Below are positions 36,142-45,331 of a DNA stretch of 64,000 nt, piece by piece. Position 1 is the first letter of the stretch; every line of letters starts with the position of its first letter. The notes under the pieces were generated by a model. The model was not told the DNA's origin. It was given only the letters and a program-made list of their open reading frames with translations, and made no database searches. The position numbers and the translations under genes are program-made. The DNA is from CAWIHK01 sp963835935 (GTDB lineage Bacteria; Bacteroidota; Ignavibacteria; UBA10030; CAVZMI01): contig CAWIHK010000002.1 in the NCBI GenBank assembly GCA_963835935.1, positions 868,001 through 932,000 of the forward strand, in the 5' to 3' direction.

Positions 36142-37293
36142 TTAAACCGCATCCTGCTTTACCATATTCTTTATAGGTTCACCCGATTTTTTTCGGAAAT
36201 GAGTCGGTGTCATGCCGGTAAATTTTTTAAAAGAGGTGTTGAACGAGGATTTGGAATTGAATCCAACTTCATAGAGGACTTCTAAGACAGTTTTTCTGTT
36301 TGATTTATCGGACATAATTCTTTTTGCTTCATCAATACGATATTGGCTTATATAATCATAAAAATTTTGGTGCATTCGATCGTTGATAATCTGCGAAAGA
36401 TATCGCGAGGGAATTGCCAGGCGTTCGGACAATTCTTTTAAATTCAAATTCGGATTGAGATATGGTTTGTCTTTTTCCATCACAGACAATAACTTCTTAA
36501 GATATTCTTGCGCCTCTACCTCGGTCAATTTGGATGCAATATATTTTGGTTTTTCTTCGATGCCTGAAAAAATATCCGGCCGAGATAATCCTTTATAAAA
36601 TATGTAGTTGAAGAATATGAAGAAGAACAAGAGGTTGACGAATTGAAGTTCGTTGTAGACATTCCAAAAATAATTCCGTGAAAGAAATACTGCGACACTC
36701 GACAGCCATGCGATGATAAATGCAGAAAGAAGAAAACTTAGCCATGAAAGGTTTATGTTGTTAACGGACGAATATTGCTGTCTGATTTCGTTGCGGTAAT
36801 ATTTAAGGATTCGAAGATCGGCAAGAAAGTAAATCAGGAGTTGGGTGAACACACCGAGATAAAATATAAACCAAAAACCTTTTGGGAATTGTACGACACC
36901 TGTAAGCAAAGCTTTTTTTGTGTCGAGAGGAAGGAAATAAAATTTGTATGAGAAAAAGAGATAGACAAGAACTACCGGCAAGGCGTGAAGCAAGTGTTTC
37001 TTTTCCAATCGAAAGTCGGCAAAGGCTAATGTTTTTACATATAGATAAAATGACGGGCCGGCAATAAAATGTGCAGGCGTCCCTATCATTAATAAATGTG
37101 CAAAACCTTTAGCCATGTATCCTTGTAGTTGAAAAACTTCGAAATTGAAGATCATTAGGATCTGTGCAAAAAGAAACGTCCCGAGAATCCTATTGGCTTG
37201 CCTGTAATTTTTTCTTTGAAATAAAAAGATGACAAAAACTATTAACTGAAAAATTGCGATGAAGTCGATGATGTCAACCGGGGCGAGCGTCAT
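36142..37293 (-). CDS. Membrane-anchored AraC-family transcriptional regulator
   Basis: 383 residues. The first 240 contain about seven hydrophobic helices (DFIAIFQLIVFVIFLFQ, AGPSFYLYVKTLAF, LLHALPVVLVYLFFSYKF, FWFIFYLGVFTQLLIYFLA and others). The last 110 are an AraC-type double HTH: NLNLKELSERLAIPSRYLSQIIND and TVLEVLYEVGFNSKSSFNTSFKKFTGMTP. This 7TM-AraC layout is known in Bacteroidota and Leptospira and implies direct sensing of a lipid, peptide or membrane signal. No adjacent target is obvious; it faces the PQQ-propeller gene tail to tail. Confidence 0.83.
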   Translation of the reverse strand: MTLAPVDIIDFIAIFQLIVFVIFLFQRKNYRQANRILGTFLFAQILMIFNFEVFQLQGYMAKGFAHLLMIGTPAHFIAGPSFYLYVKTLAFADFRLEKKHLLHALPVVLVYLFFSYKFYFLPLDTKKALLTGVVQFPKGFWFIFYLGVFTQLLIYFLADLRILKYYRNEIRQQYSSVNNINLSWLSFLLSAFIIAWLSSVAVFLSRNYFWNVYNELQFVNLLFFFIFFNYIFYKGLSRPDIFSGIEEKPKYIASKLTEVEAQEYLKKLLSVMEKDKPYLNPNLNLKELSERLAIPSRYLSQIINDRMHQNFYDYISQYRIDEAKRIMSDKSNRKTVLEVLYEVGFNSKSSFNTSFKKFTGMTPTHFRKKSGEPIKNMVKQDAV

Positions 37294-37419
37294 AATTGTG
37301 AGTTAATTGGAATTTTCAACTGTGTTCAAACAATTTTTGTTTCGCTAATAAATGTTTTATCGACGGATACTAATCTGTCTCCTGTACGACTTCCATCACG
37401 GATAGTTATCGGTACTACT

Positions 37420-39120
37420 TTAATTCAGGCCTAATTTATTATCGTACACAGTGCTATTTTTTAATAATTGTATTGCCGTCTTCAACTGCTGATCGTGCGG
37501 GAACATTGCCTCGATCCTGCCGCGATCGCCTTTGATTCTTTCAGATATTTCGGCCCCGAGTGCGATCATGAGTTCCGGTTTCGAATGTTCGAATGCGTTT
37601 TCTTTCTCCTTTTGGAATGAGTATATCACTCCGTCTATTTGCTGAATGAGGGTGGAACTATAATGATCCCGCACGGCGCTTTCACGAAATTCTTTCAACT
37701 TCACATCACCATCTTCTTCATATTCAAATTTATTCTTTTTGAGATACTCTTTAAATTCATCAAGAACTGTCGAATCGATAGCTCCATCCACTTTTTCATT
37801 TTTATGTTTTGCAAAATAGCTGTTCGCGAACGCAAAAAACATTCCCCGCTTGTATAACGCGGTAATAAAATGACTCGTTGTATCGAGTGAAACAACGCTA
37901 TCCGGTTGAATACCGCCTGCATCCAGCACATGACGATGGTGCAATGTCTCAAAAGTTTTACGAAGGCTGTCGGGTGTAACCGTCACCGGGCCATCTTTTC
38001 CATGACGATAATCGATTTCTTGAATGCTTCGTCCGCTTGGTGTGTAATACCGTGCTGTCGTCAGTTTTAATTCGGCACCTTGAGGTGAAATCGGAACGAC
38101 CGTCTGCACAAGGCCTTTTCCGAACGTTCTTGTCCCCACAATTAACCCGCGATCAAGATCCTGAATTGCTCCGGCAACGATCTCACTCGCGCTGGCACTC
38201 AATCGATTCACAAGCACAACAAGCCGAACGTTCGATACAGGATCTTCAGTTGCGGTGAACTTGTGCTCCGTTTCCGGACGACGGCCTTTTGTCGACACAA
38301 TAAGACTTCCCTTCGGAACGAATTTTTGAACAACATCAACTGCCATATCCAGCAAACCACCGGGATTGTCGCGGAGATCAAGGATGACTCCCTGGAGTTG
38401 TCCGGCATTATTCATCGAAATCAAAGCTTGCCGTACTTCGTCACCCGCCGTCCGGCTAAATCGCTCCAACCGAATATAACCAATGCCGGGTTGAATTGTA
38501 TTATAATATGTGACATTCTTGAGTTGAATTTCCTCGCGGACAAGAACAAACTCGATCGGTTTTTTTTCTCCTTCACGCTCAATTTGAATATGTAATTCAG
38601 TTCCCGGTTCACCGCGAACCAGAGCACGCACACTATCGAGTTTCATTCCTGTTACAGGCACTCCGCCGATTTCAAGAATCCTATCTCCTTCCTGTAATCC
38701 TTGTCGTTGTGCGGCGTAACCATCCATCAAACCAATAACCATAATCTTTCCGTCGCGTACACCGATCGACACTCCAATGCCTGCATATTTTCCAGTCGTG
38801 AGTAAATCAATTTGTTCACGTTCATCTTCACCGATATAGACTGTGTAAGGATCAAGTGTCTCGAGCATTCCATCGACACCTGCACGCATGAATTTTTCCG
38901 GATCGATTTCATCCACGTAATTCTGAGCGATCTCTTTATATACGTTGCCGAAAACCTCTATGCTCTTTGATATTTTATAATAGTTATCGCTTTCGAACAA
39001 TATCGCCCCTGTGCAAAGAAACAAGACTAGGAGCAGACTACTCAAACCCCAATGACGCAATCCCTTAATTCTCCCTTGTGTACTCATAATTATTTTCCTC
39101 ATTAAATCACTTTCTTTCAT
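37420..39120 (-). CDS. C-terminal processing peptidase (S41 family, CtpA-like) with PDZ domain
   Basis: 566 residues. A membrane anchor or signal (LSSLLLVLFLCTGAILF) precedes a helical region, a PDZ domain (YAGIGVSIGVRDGKIMVIGLMDG ... GDRILEIGGVPVTGM) and the S41 protease core. The Ser-Lys dyad is visible in VVLVNRLSASASEIVAGAIQD and GTRTFGKGLVQTVVP. Such proteases trim or degrade periplasmic proteins. The start overlaps the stop of tmk by 4 bases, so the pair is translationally coupled. Confidence 0.9.
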   Translation of the reverse strand: MKESDLMRKIIMSTQGRIKGLRHWGLSSLLLVLFLCTGAILFESDNYYKISKSIEVFGNVYKEIAQNYVDEIDPEKFMRAGVDGMLETLDPYTVYIGEDEREQIDLLTTGKYAGIGVSIGVRDGKIMVIGLMDGYAAQRQGLQEGDRILEIGGVPVTGMKLDSVRALVRGEPGTELHIQIEREGEKKPIEFVLVREEIQLKNVTYYNTIQPGIGYIRLERFSRTAGDEVRQALISMNNAGQLQGVILDLRDNPGGLLDMAVDVVQKFVPKGSLIVSTKGRRPETEHKFTATEDPVSNVRLVVLVNRLSASASEIVAGAIQDLDRGLIVGTRTFGKGLVQTVVPISPQGAELKLTTARYYTPSGRSIQEIDYRHGKDGPVTVTPDSLRKTFETLHHRHVLDAGGIQPDSVVSLDTTSHFITALYKRGMFFAFANSYFAKHKNEKVDGAIDSTVLDEFKEYLKKNKFEYEEDGDVKLKEFRESAVRDHYSSTLIQQIDGVIYSFQKEKENAFEHSKPELMIALGAEISERIKGDRGRIEAMFPHDQQLKTAIQLLKNSTVYDNKLGLN

Positions 39121-39749
39121 ACGTTATTTGCGGTCTGAGATACGCGTTCTTCAATCTTCTGCCACAATTGTTCATGAATATCGGCGATTGGCTGCATGCC
39201 GTTGATCACATGGACACGCTCAGGTTCCTCACGAGCAATAGATATGTATCCTTCACGCACCTTTTTATAAAACGAAGTGCCCGAGCTCTCAATTCGATCC
39301 GTTCCATAACCGGCAGATATTTTTCTTTTAATAACTTCATCAACCGGAATATCCAGAAGAAAAGTTACATCGGGCTGCAAGCCTCCGGTTACAATCTTAT
39401 TAACTTTTTTTATTTCTTCAACCGGTAATCCTCTGCCCCATCCCTGATAAGCAATGGAGGAGTCATAGAATCTATCACAAACGACAATACTCTTGTTTTC
39501 AAGTGCGGGACGAATGACGGTTTGCACGAGTTGAGCTCTGCTTGCCGAGAACAATAAAAATTCCGATAATGATGTTATGGACAAATGGATTCGATCGAGC
39601 AAAAGAGTGCGCAAGTGTTCGGAAAGCGGAGTTCCGCCGGGCTCACGCAAGAGCAACACGTTTTGTTTCGACTGTTGTAACCGCTCGCTCAATTTTTGAG
39701 CCTGAGTGGATTTACCTGACGAGTCGAGTCCTTCAAACGTAATTAACAT
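39117..39749 (-). CDS. tmk: Thymidylate kinase
   Basis: 210 residues. It phosphorylates dTMP to dTDP. The P-loop FEGLDSSGKSTQAQKL, the DR motif CDRFYDSSIAYQGWG and TFLLDIPVDEVIKR are all present, and LLREPGGTPLSEHLR is the typical dTMP-binding loop. It is the first gene of a two-gene operon with the S41 peptidase. Confidence 0.93.
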   Translation of the reverse strand: MLITFEGLDSSGKSTQAQKLSERLQQSKQNVLLLREPGGTPLSEHLRTLLLDRIHLSITSLSEFLLFSASRAQLVQTVIRPALENKSIVVCDRFYDSSIAYQGWGRGLPVEEIKKVNKIVTGGLQPDVTFLLDIPVDEVIKRKISAGYGTDRIESSGTSFYKKVREGYISIAREEPERVHVINGMQPIADIHEQLWQKIEERVSQTANNV

Positions 39750-39866
39750 GATTTTATTATTTCTTTTTATTCAAAATACGTAATTCCAATTGCATTTTCA
39801 ATGTAAAGCGGCCGATTTTTATTCTTGCAAGTCAGCCGTTTTTCCACTATGTTTTTATTACTATTT

Positions 39867-40505
39867 ATGAAAACAACGGCACAACAATCCGGTTCAAAAC
39901 AGAATTTAAAAGAGCAACGGAAGATCGAGTCCAGATCAGAAGATTGCCGTCTGATCCACGATGCACTGGAAGGAAACCAGGCTTCTTACGAACGTCTGGT
40001 GAAAAAGTATCGCGAATCGGTTTATCATTTGCTCCGAAAAATGATCTCCAACAGCGATGAAATCGACGACCTGGTGCAGGAAACATTCATCAAGTCTTTC
40101 GCTTCCCTCAAAAGTTTTAATACTGAATATGCCTTTTCAACATGGCTTTACAAAATAGCGACAAACAATTGTATCGATTATATACGCAAGAGAAAGATAC
40201 AGACTTATTCAATCGACAAACCCATTGAATCGGATGAGAGCGATTATTCGTTCGAAATTCCCGACACGAGTTGTGAAGCTGACCAGGCATTGATAGAACG
40301 CCAACGAGCTGCTTTGATCCAGGAAGCGATTAATTCATTGCCTGAAAAATATCGCCAGGTAATAAACCTGCGCCATACGGAAGAACGAGACTACAACGAA
40401 ATTGCAAAAATACTGCATCTCCCGATCGGTACAGTCAAAGCTCACCTCTTTCGCGCGCGTGAAATGTTGAATAAATATCTTCGTGACCGTATTCCACAAT
40501 ATTGA
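39867..40505 (+). CDS. ECF-type RNA polymerase sigma factor
   Basis: About 212 residues. Region 2 reads YERLVKKYRESVYHLLRKMISNSDEIDDLVQETFIKSFASL with the core-binding DLVQE box, then FSTWLYKIATNNCIDYIRKRK. Region 4 reads LPEKYRQVINLRHTEERDYNEIAKILHLPIGTVKAHLFRAREML. It lies 48 bases before a membrane-anchored toastrack protein, which could be part of its regulon or its regulator; no classical zinc-binding anti-sigma factor is adjacent. The start is uncertain; the open frame reaches 39825, but ATG 39867 gives the expected length. Confidence 0.88.
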   Translation: MKTTAQQSGSKQNLKEQRKIESRSEDCRLIHDALEGNQASYERLVKKYRESVYHLLRKMISNSDEIDDLVQETFIKSFASLKSFNTEYAFSTWLYKIATNNCIDYIRKRKIQTYSIDKPIESDESDYSFEIPDTSCEADQALIERQRAALIQEAINSLPEKYRQVINLRHTEERDYNEIAKILHLPIGTVKAHLFRAREMLNKYLRDRIPQY

Positions 40506-40553
40506 GAATATGAAACTAATCGGCGATAACTTCGTACAAGTAAATAAATTGTC

Positions 40554-41468
40554 ATGCTGGATGTGTTTGTGAAGATATTTAAAAAATATGGTTTTCGGAC
40601 ACTCTGCATCGTCTTGATGCTGACTATTACATGTACCCTTCTTGTTGCACTAACCACTGCTGTCCATCGCGAAATCCCAAGAACCACGGAAAAAGAAGTA
40701 TACATAAAACTCGAATCTCTTTTTGGTAAAGTTTATTTTTCACGGGGAAATAGCGATAATATTCTTACCGCCGATGTCCGGTTTGACGGTGAAGAGCATG
40801 CGAAGACAAATATTCAATACAACATACGTGAAAATATCGGATACCTCACGCTCGAATTAAATAAGGGATCAAAATCAGGCGACGACAGCCGGAACAACAT
40901 CGACTTTGGAGATGTTGAAAGCGGCAAATGGTACATCAAATCCAGCGATGCAATTCCGCTGACCATCACTTCGGAGATGGGACTTGGAAAAGGCGAATAT
41001 GATTTTACAGGATTGCAGGTAAAAGGCGTCAAGCTGTCTGCCGGCGCAAGCAGTGTTCTATTGAAATGCGACGAGCCGAACAAACAAGTTATCGAAGACC
41101 TCCGACTGGAATCGGGCGTAGGAAAGCTCGAAGCAGATAATCTTTGCAATCTTAATTTTCAGCGGATGAAATTCAGCGGCGGTGTAGGCGGCTATGAACT
41201 CGACTTCGGCGGTAAACTGAAACACGATGCCGAAGTAAATGTTGAAATCGGACTCGGATCTATAAAACTTTATATACCGGATTACATCGGAGCAAAAATA
41301 ATTTATAAGGATAGCTGGGTATCGAAGATCAGTCTTGACCCGGAATTCATAGAACATGAAGAACACGTCTATACCACAGAAAACTATGGCCAGACCGGAG
41401 GGAGATTAACCATTCAGGTAGAAGCAGGCCTCGGCAGTGTTAAGGTTATTCGCGGAACACGTCTCTAA
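40554..41468 (+). CDS. Membrane-anchored toastrack (LiaF/DUF4097-like) protein
   Basis: 304 residues. One N-terminal transmembrane helix (TLCIVLMLTITCTLLVALTTAV) is followed by an all-beta repeat domain: ITSEMGLGKGEYDFTGLQVKGVKLSAGASSV, LESGVGKLEADNLCNL, KFSGGVGGYELDFGG and VEIGLGSIKLYIP. Such ladder-like toastrack domains occur in LiaF-type cell-envelope stress proteins and in proteins encoded with sigma factors. The gene follows an ECF sigma factor by 48 bases, which supports an envelope-stress link by inference. Confidence 0.7.
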   Translation: MLDVFVKIFKKYGFRTLCIVLMLTITCTLLVALTTAVHREIPRTTEKEVYIKLESLFGKVYFSRGNSDNILTADVRFDGEEHAKTNIQYNIRENIGYLTLELNKGSKSGDDSRNNIDFGDVESGKWYIKSSDAIPLTITSEMGLGKGEYDFTGLQVKGVKLSAGASSVLLKCDEPNKQVIEDLRLESGVGKLEADNLCNLNFQRMKFSGGVGGYELDFGGKLKHDAEVNVEIGLGSIKLYIPDYIGAKIIYKDSWVSKISLDPEFIEHEEHVYTTENYGQTGGRLTIQVEAGLGSVKVIRGTRL

Positions 41469-41998
41469 TTTGTCGTTAGCGTTAAATCCCAACGCGACAT
41501 AGCCGCCCGCCTGCCGAAGTTCCGTTCTTTGGAACGGCGGGTAGGCAACCAAATAGAAATTCTAATATATAATGTCGAAATTCTAAACAAATCCGAAATT
41601 CAAAATTATTCCAAAGAAACGCCTTCGGCGGAATTTTTAGAAACCATGCTAATATATTCTTCAAATCGCATTGCACATGTTATTGTTTAGTATTTCTGGC
41701 GAAGCCATCCCCGAAGGGGTGCTTTCAGCACACTTCGTGAGAAATTCGTGCTTAGGAATTCCCCACGAAAATTTTTGCTTTTTTTGCACAGATTTAATTC
41801 GAAAGAGACTAATCATGCATTAGTAGACACGATTCCCAGTTGCAGGCTCGGTCAAAACAAAATTTCGACCAATCGTATAGCCCGCCGAGGTGAGGTAATT
41901 ATTGTAGTCAGGATTTTTATTTTCCTACAGATGTATTGGTGATGCTTTCTCTTCACAGCTTACGTTTGTTAGGCACAGTGCCCGTTGCCAGTATTTTG
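41469..41998. repeat. Gene-free region with second copy of the dispersed repeat
   Basis: No gene. It shares CCCAACGCGACATAGCCGCC (41488 on), CTGGCGAAGCCAT (41696-41708) and a stretch like TTTTGCTTTT...TTGCACAGATTTAA with the region at 33.8-34.2 kb, though in a different order and spacing. At its end (41968-41974) is GTTAGGC, a candidate attC box lying beyond the stop of the next minus-strand gene. Confidence 0.55.
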
Positions 41999-42628
41999 TC
42001 ACAACCTCTCTAGGCTGTTGGCACATACATCCCTAAGCCCATTGTAACTTGATGAAGCACTGGCGCGAGCTGGATGACGCCAACTAATCAATAGCCCGTC
42101 GTTTTGCATGATACGATGGCAACGCGATTGTATATCCTTCGGATTGATCTCGAGGTTGAGCAGCCAGACAAGAATATCAAAGGTACCACAGGCTACAATA
42201 ATCCTCGGAGAGATAAGCGTTATTTGTTCGGTAAGCAGATGAGCGTCAAGATGCGCGTATAGATTAATCTCGTTCCACCAGGCGCTTGCACCGCCCGTGA
42301 TTTTCTTTATATTAATTGCCGCTATACTCTGTATGGAGTGAGTCAACACGTCCGCATGATCAATTTCGTTATATGGCGGAAAGTTGTTGAGGAGACCGGC
42401 AGCCCACCTGGAAACCTCGTACCACATCTGAGACTTTGGTCCTTTTGAAAGGTAGTCCTGAAGACTACCGCCTGGATACTTGTTCGTTTCTTTGAGGATG
42501 AAGAGGATCTTGCGTGGAGCATTTTTAAACAAGTCTTGACAAATAATGCCATCGCGAGATATACGTGCAGGGTCGATTCCGTGCTCTGAGTGATGAGTGG
42601 CCCATCTGGCCCAAATGTCATCGTTCAT
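41999..42628 (-). CDS. Unknown protein with uracil-DNA-glycosylase-like features
   Basis: 209 residues. Not firmly recognised. The segment ILFILKETNKYPGGSLQDYL resembles the first active-site loop of the UDG superfamily; PRIIVACGTFDILVWLL is a central strand, and LISWRHPARAS places an HP motif where UDGs have HPS. A DNA-repair-like or nucleotide-binding fold is my best guess. ATG 42628 is chosen for its AGGAGG site. The gene is bracketed by an 11-bp inverted repeat, GCCCGTTGCCA (41979-41989) and TGGCAACGGGC (42646-42656), and attC-like boxes lie on both sides, so it looks like a captured cassette. Confidence 0.5.
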   Translation of the reverse strand: MNDDIWARWATHHSEHGIDPARISRDGIICQDLFKNAPRKILFILKETNKYPGGSLQDYLSKGPKSQMWYEVSRWAAGLLNNFPPYNEIDHADVLTHSIQSIAAINIKKITGGASAWWNEINLYAHLDAHLLTEQITLISPRIIVACGTFDILVWLLNLEINPKDIQSRCHRIMQNDGLLISWRHPARASASSSYNGLRDVCANSLERL

Positions 42629-42660
42629 ATGTACCTCCTGATTATTGGCAACGGGCATAG

Positions 42661-42794
42661 CAATTAACGTCCGCCAGAAAAAAGTTGTCCCCATTACCAC
42701 CATAAATAATTACGAAGCATCCATGGTGCGGCAAGCGGGATAAAGCGACCACCTTGCATATATAATGTAGAGCGTTTTTTTTCTGGTTGTTAGC
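42661..42794 (-). other. attC-like recombination site candidate
   Basis: Arms TTAACGTCCGCCAGAAAA (42664-42681) and TTTTCTGGTTGTTAGCC (42778-42794) are inverted: CCAGAAAA pairs with TTTTCTGG perfectly, then the outer boxes (GGCTAAC on the minus strand, GTTAATT partner) pair loosely after spacers of unequal length. This is the R-L-L-R layout of integron attC sites. It separates two minus-strand genes. Confidence 0.45.
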
Positions 42795-42807
42795 CGCAGC
42801 GGCACGA

Positions 42808-43476
42808 CTACTTATATGCTTCGATGAAACATGAGAAAACATTTTCTTTAATAAATGAGTTATTGAAAATGCCAAGGTATTTATACTCCTTTTTTATCTC
42901 TTCCTCCCAAAAACTAATATCACTTGGACATCTTCTCGAACTGTTACCTAGGTCATTTAAAAAATAAATATTCACCAAAGCTGCGGCAACGCAGTGCTTA
43001 TTCAGAAACCAAAGTGCTGCAATTCGATTGGCCAATTGGTAATAAATTTCTGTCCAATTTTTCGTAGAGCCGATACCAAGACTTTTGCCAACGATGGCAA
43101 ACGCATCCATAATCTGTTGCTTGCTATCTTCGGAAGCTTTGGTAGATGATTTCAATTCTTCAATATGGGATTTCGCTTCTACGAGTAATAATCTTCCTGT
43201 TGACGTTTCACCTATACAATCCCAGTTATGTTGGGTACCTCTTGGTGGCCAGAATTTTTTCCACTCCGCTTGGACTTTGCTGTCACTAATGAAGGAGAAT
43301 CCCTGCAGTTCTTCATCCAACTGTCCCTTCCCATTGGGAAATCCAAAATCAAGCCAATGGATAGAATCATTTATTCCGACCGCCTCCCTAACCTTCTCAG
43401 AAAGAGAATCGCGATGGCGACCGAGCCATCTCAGCAGATGAAATTCACTTCCATAACCAAGAGCCATAGCTCCCAT
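42808..43476 (-). CDS. Unknown protein with PD-(D/E)XK nuclease-like motif
   Basis: 222 residues, not recognised by family. The segment WDCIGETSTGRLLLVEAKSHIEE has the D...EAK spacing of PD-(D/E)XK nucleases, a fold used by restriction and defence enzymes. A GAAGGAGGT site precedes the ATG. It is bracketed by gene-specific inverted repeats: TTAGCCGCAGCGGCA (42789-42803) and TGCCGTTGCGGCTAA (43496-43510). It stands between a UDG-like gene and a HEPN gene, all on the same strand and each separated by palindromes, as expected for cassettes. Confidence 0.5.
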   Translation of the reverse strand: MGAMALGYGSEFHLLRWLGRHRDSLSEKVREAVGINDSIHWLDFGFPNGKGQLDEELQGFSFISDSKVQAEWKKFWPPRGTQHNWDCIGETSTGRLLLVEAKSHIEELKSSTKASEDSKQQIMDAFAIVGKSLGIGSTKNWTEIYYQLANRIAALWFLNKHCVAAALVNIYFLNDLGNSSRRCPSDISFWEEEIKKEYKYLGIFNNSFIKENVFSCFIEAYK

Positions 43477-43530
43477 TATTTACCTCCTTCTAATGTGCCG
43501 TTGCGGCTAATGTGTCTTGTAAAACTGTCA

Positions 43531-43574
43531 CCCGACAACCACTCTTAAATTTCTATTTTTTTGTGGTTGGCGGG
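43531..43574. other. Inverted repeat between accessory genes (attC-like or terminator-like)
   Basis: CCCGACAACCAC (43531-43542) and GTGGTTGGCGGG (43563-43574) pair over 12 bp with one mismatch and a 20-base AT-rich loop. No T-run follows on the minus strand, which argues against a simple terminator. It lies beyond the stop of the HEPN gene. Confidence 0.45.
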
Positions 43575-43689
43575 ATGGAGCAAACACAACAAATATTAAG
43601 AAAAATTTCGATTTATTTTAGACTTGCCCGCCGAAGCCCGCTCCTCAGGGCACAGGAAGGCTCACCAATCAAGTGAGCGCCGTGTAGAT

Positions 43690-45036
43690 TTAACTTAGTA
43701 TCATATTTTCAATGTATTCGATCATTTGTGCCTGGTTGAGAAACTTCGTTCGATTTGACATCACATTTTTGAAGGCTGAAATAATTGTGTGTTGTAATAA
43801 TGTGAGCGTTTCCATACTTTCTTCACGTTTACCGTGATGAAGATATGAGCTCCTAATTCTGTAGGCATCCTTTACGAGTGCAATGATCTTCTTTCTTTCG
43901 GTATATATATTCGTCGTAATAAAAGCTAGCCGCAAACCGATTGAGTATTGAATTGGTTCTGTGGTATTTTGGAGTAGGAGTGTTTCTATTGAAGCTAAGC
44001 AAAAAACAATTTTATCATGATAATCACTAGACACAATACCATGGGTAAATAAGGAAATGGAATTAAGTAATAATTTTTCGAAATCCGTATAAGTATTTTG
44101 CTTCAAGAGTTCGTTTAATACATCGAGCCCGCTAGTTTTTAGGAATGCTAAATCTTCGGTTCTAAGTTTATATTGATATTCTTTTTTTTCCTCGTTCTGT
44201 TTTATAGTAATTGGAGGCGAATCATTCTCTGTTACAAAATAATGACCGATTGGCAAATTAACGTGACCCATCCGTCCGAAATAAGATGGAATTTGAGGTA
44301 TGAAAGCAGTTGGTGAAAAAAAACGAAGCATCAGTAACGCTTTTTCAGTTTCTTGGACAGCCATTTGGAGACATTTTTCCTGGACTCCACAAATTGTTAC
44401 GTTTGCTAATACCACCCCCTGATATTCGTTTCTCAATTTGTCGGTTTGTTCATGCGCTGTAGTTGGGTTTTTAATACTGATCAATTTTTCAAGATTATCA
44501 AAATATTCTTTAGTGTAAAAATCAAAGACTACATTACAAAGCGAAAACGATTCTTGGATAGCTAAAAATGAGAGTGGAATTCCGATCTTATAAGTTTTAA
44601 TGTCCGCTTCAGCTTTCATACTAAGAAAATCTAAAAATGTAGTAGTCTGGGCAATCAGACCTTTATATCGATTTTCGAACCACTTAAACATAGTATCAAT
44701 CACATATTGTTTGGTTAGATATTGGCGAACCTGATTATGATCAGATATTTGAAATGCTAAATGTTCAAGAGGAGCATAATCAATTTCGTCAAGTCCAACA
44801 TATCCCTTGTCAGTATGGAAGTATTTTGACTTCTGATTTCCAAATCCATCGATAGTTCCAAATATACCGAATTCAATAATAAATTCATCTGGAATATTCT
44901 GAGTGGGCCTGTGAGACAAGGAAAGGGGGGCCGTGCGCTTATCTTCTTTTTTGGGCTCTGGTTTGAGTAATAAAAGAAATTTATCGGCTTCTTTATTGAA
45001 GTGGTCTTGAGCCTGTTGAGGGAGAGATATATACAT
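43690..45036 (-). CDS. HEPN-domain protein (ApeA-like), putative RNase effector
   Basis: 448 residues. The C-terminal 130 residues look like an ApeA-type HEPN domain: KIVFCLASIETLLLQNTTEP, IGLRLAFITTNIYTERKKIIALVKDAYRIRSSYLHHGKRE. The RSSYLH block fits the R-x4-H catalytic motif of HEPN ribonucleases. The N-terminal 300 residues are mixed alpha/beta without a recognised motif and may sense a signal. HEPN proteins are frequent in toxin-antitoxin and abortive-infection systems. It is AT-rich relative to core genes here. No antitoxin-like partner is directly adjacent; it may be a single-gene system. Confidence 0.6.
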   Translation of the reverse strand: MYISLPQQAQDHFNKEADKFLLLLKPEPKKEDKRTAPLSLSHRPTQNIPDEFIIEFGIFGTIDGFGNQKSKYFHTDKGYVGLDEIDYAPLEHLAFQISDHNQVRQYLTKQYVIDTMFKWFENRYKGLIAQTTTFLDFLSMKAEADIKTYKIGIPLSFLAIQESFSLCNVVFDFYTKEYFDNLEKLISIKNPTTAHEQTDKLRNEYQGVVLANVTICGVQEKCLQMAVQETEKALLMLRFFSPTAFIPQIPSYFGRMGHVNLPIGHYFVTENDSPPITIKQNEEKKEYQYKLRTEDLAFLKTSGLDVLNELLKQNTYTDFEKLLLNSISLFTHGIVSSDYHDKIVFCLASIETLLLQNTTEPIQYSIGLRLAFITTNIYTERKKIIALVKDAYRIRSSYLHHGKREESMETLTLLQHTIISAFKNVMSNRTKFLNQAQMIEYIENMILS

Positions 45037-45331
45037 TTATTAATCCGATCATTGGTTATCGTGCATAGAGAGTCTAACTAGCGTAACAACGACACACATG
45101 TCTTATACATGTCCTTTCTCTATAAATCTTTTTCCCTTTCAAAATATGGTTCGATATTAAATAAAACATCCCTTAATGTCAATGGTAACCCAGAGCATTT
45201 TAATCTTTTTAATTCTATCAAAAAAACCATTTGGATAATATTTTGGTGAGCCGTGAGACCTTACTCCACACCTGCATCGTGACGGGAGTCAGTGAATACA
45301 ATATTTCTATTCTTTCAATTCGACATCATCA
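45037..45331. other. Gene-free AT-rich spacer
   Basis: No gene is seen. It contains the near-palindromic ACATGTCTTATACATGT (about 45095-45111) and a run of A/T-rich sequence. Nothing else is recognised. Confidence 0.4.
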
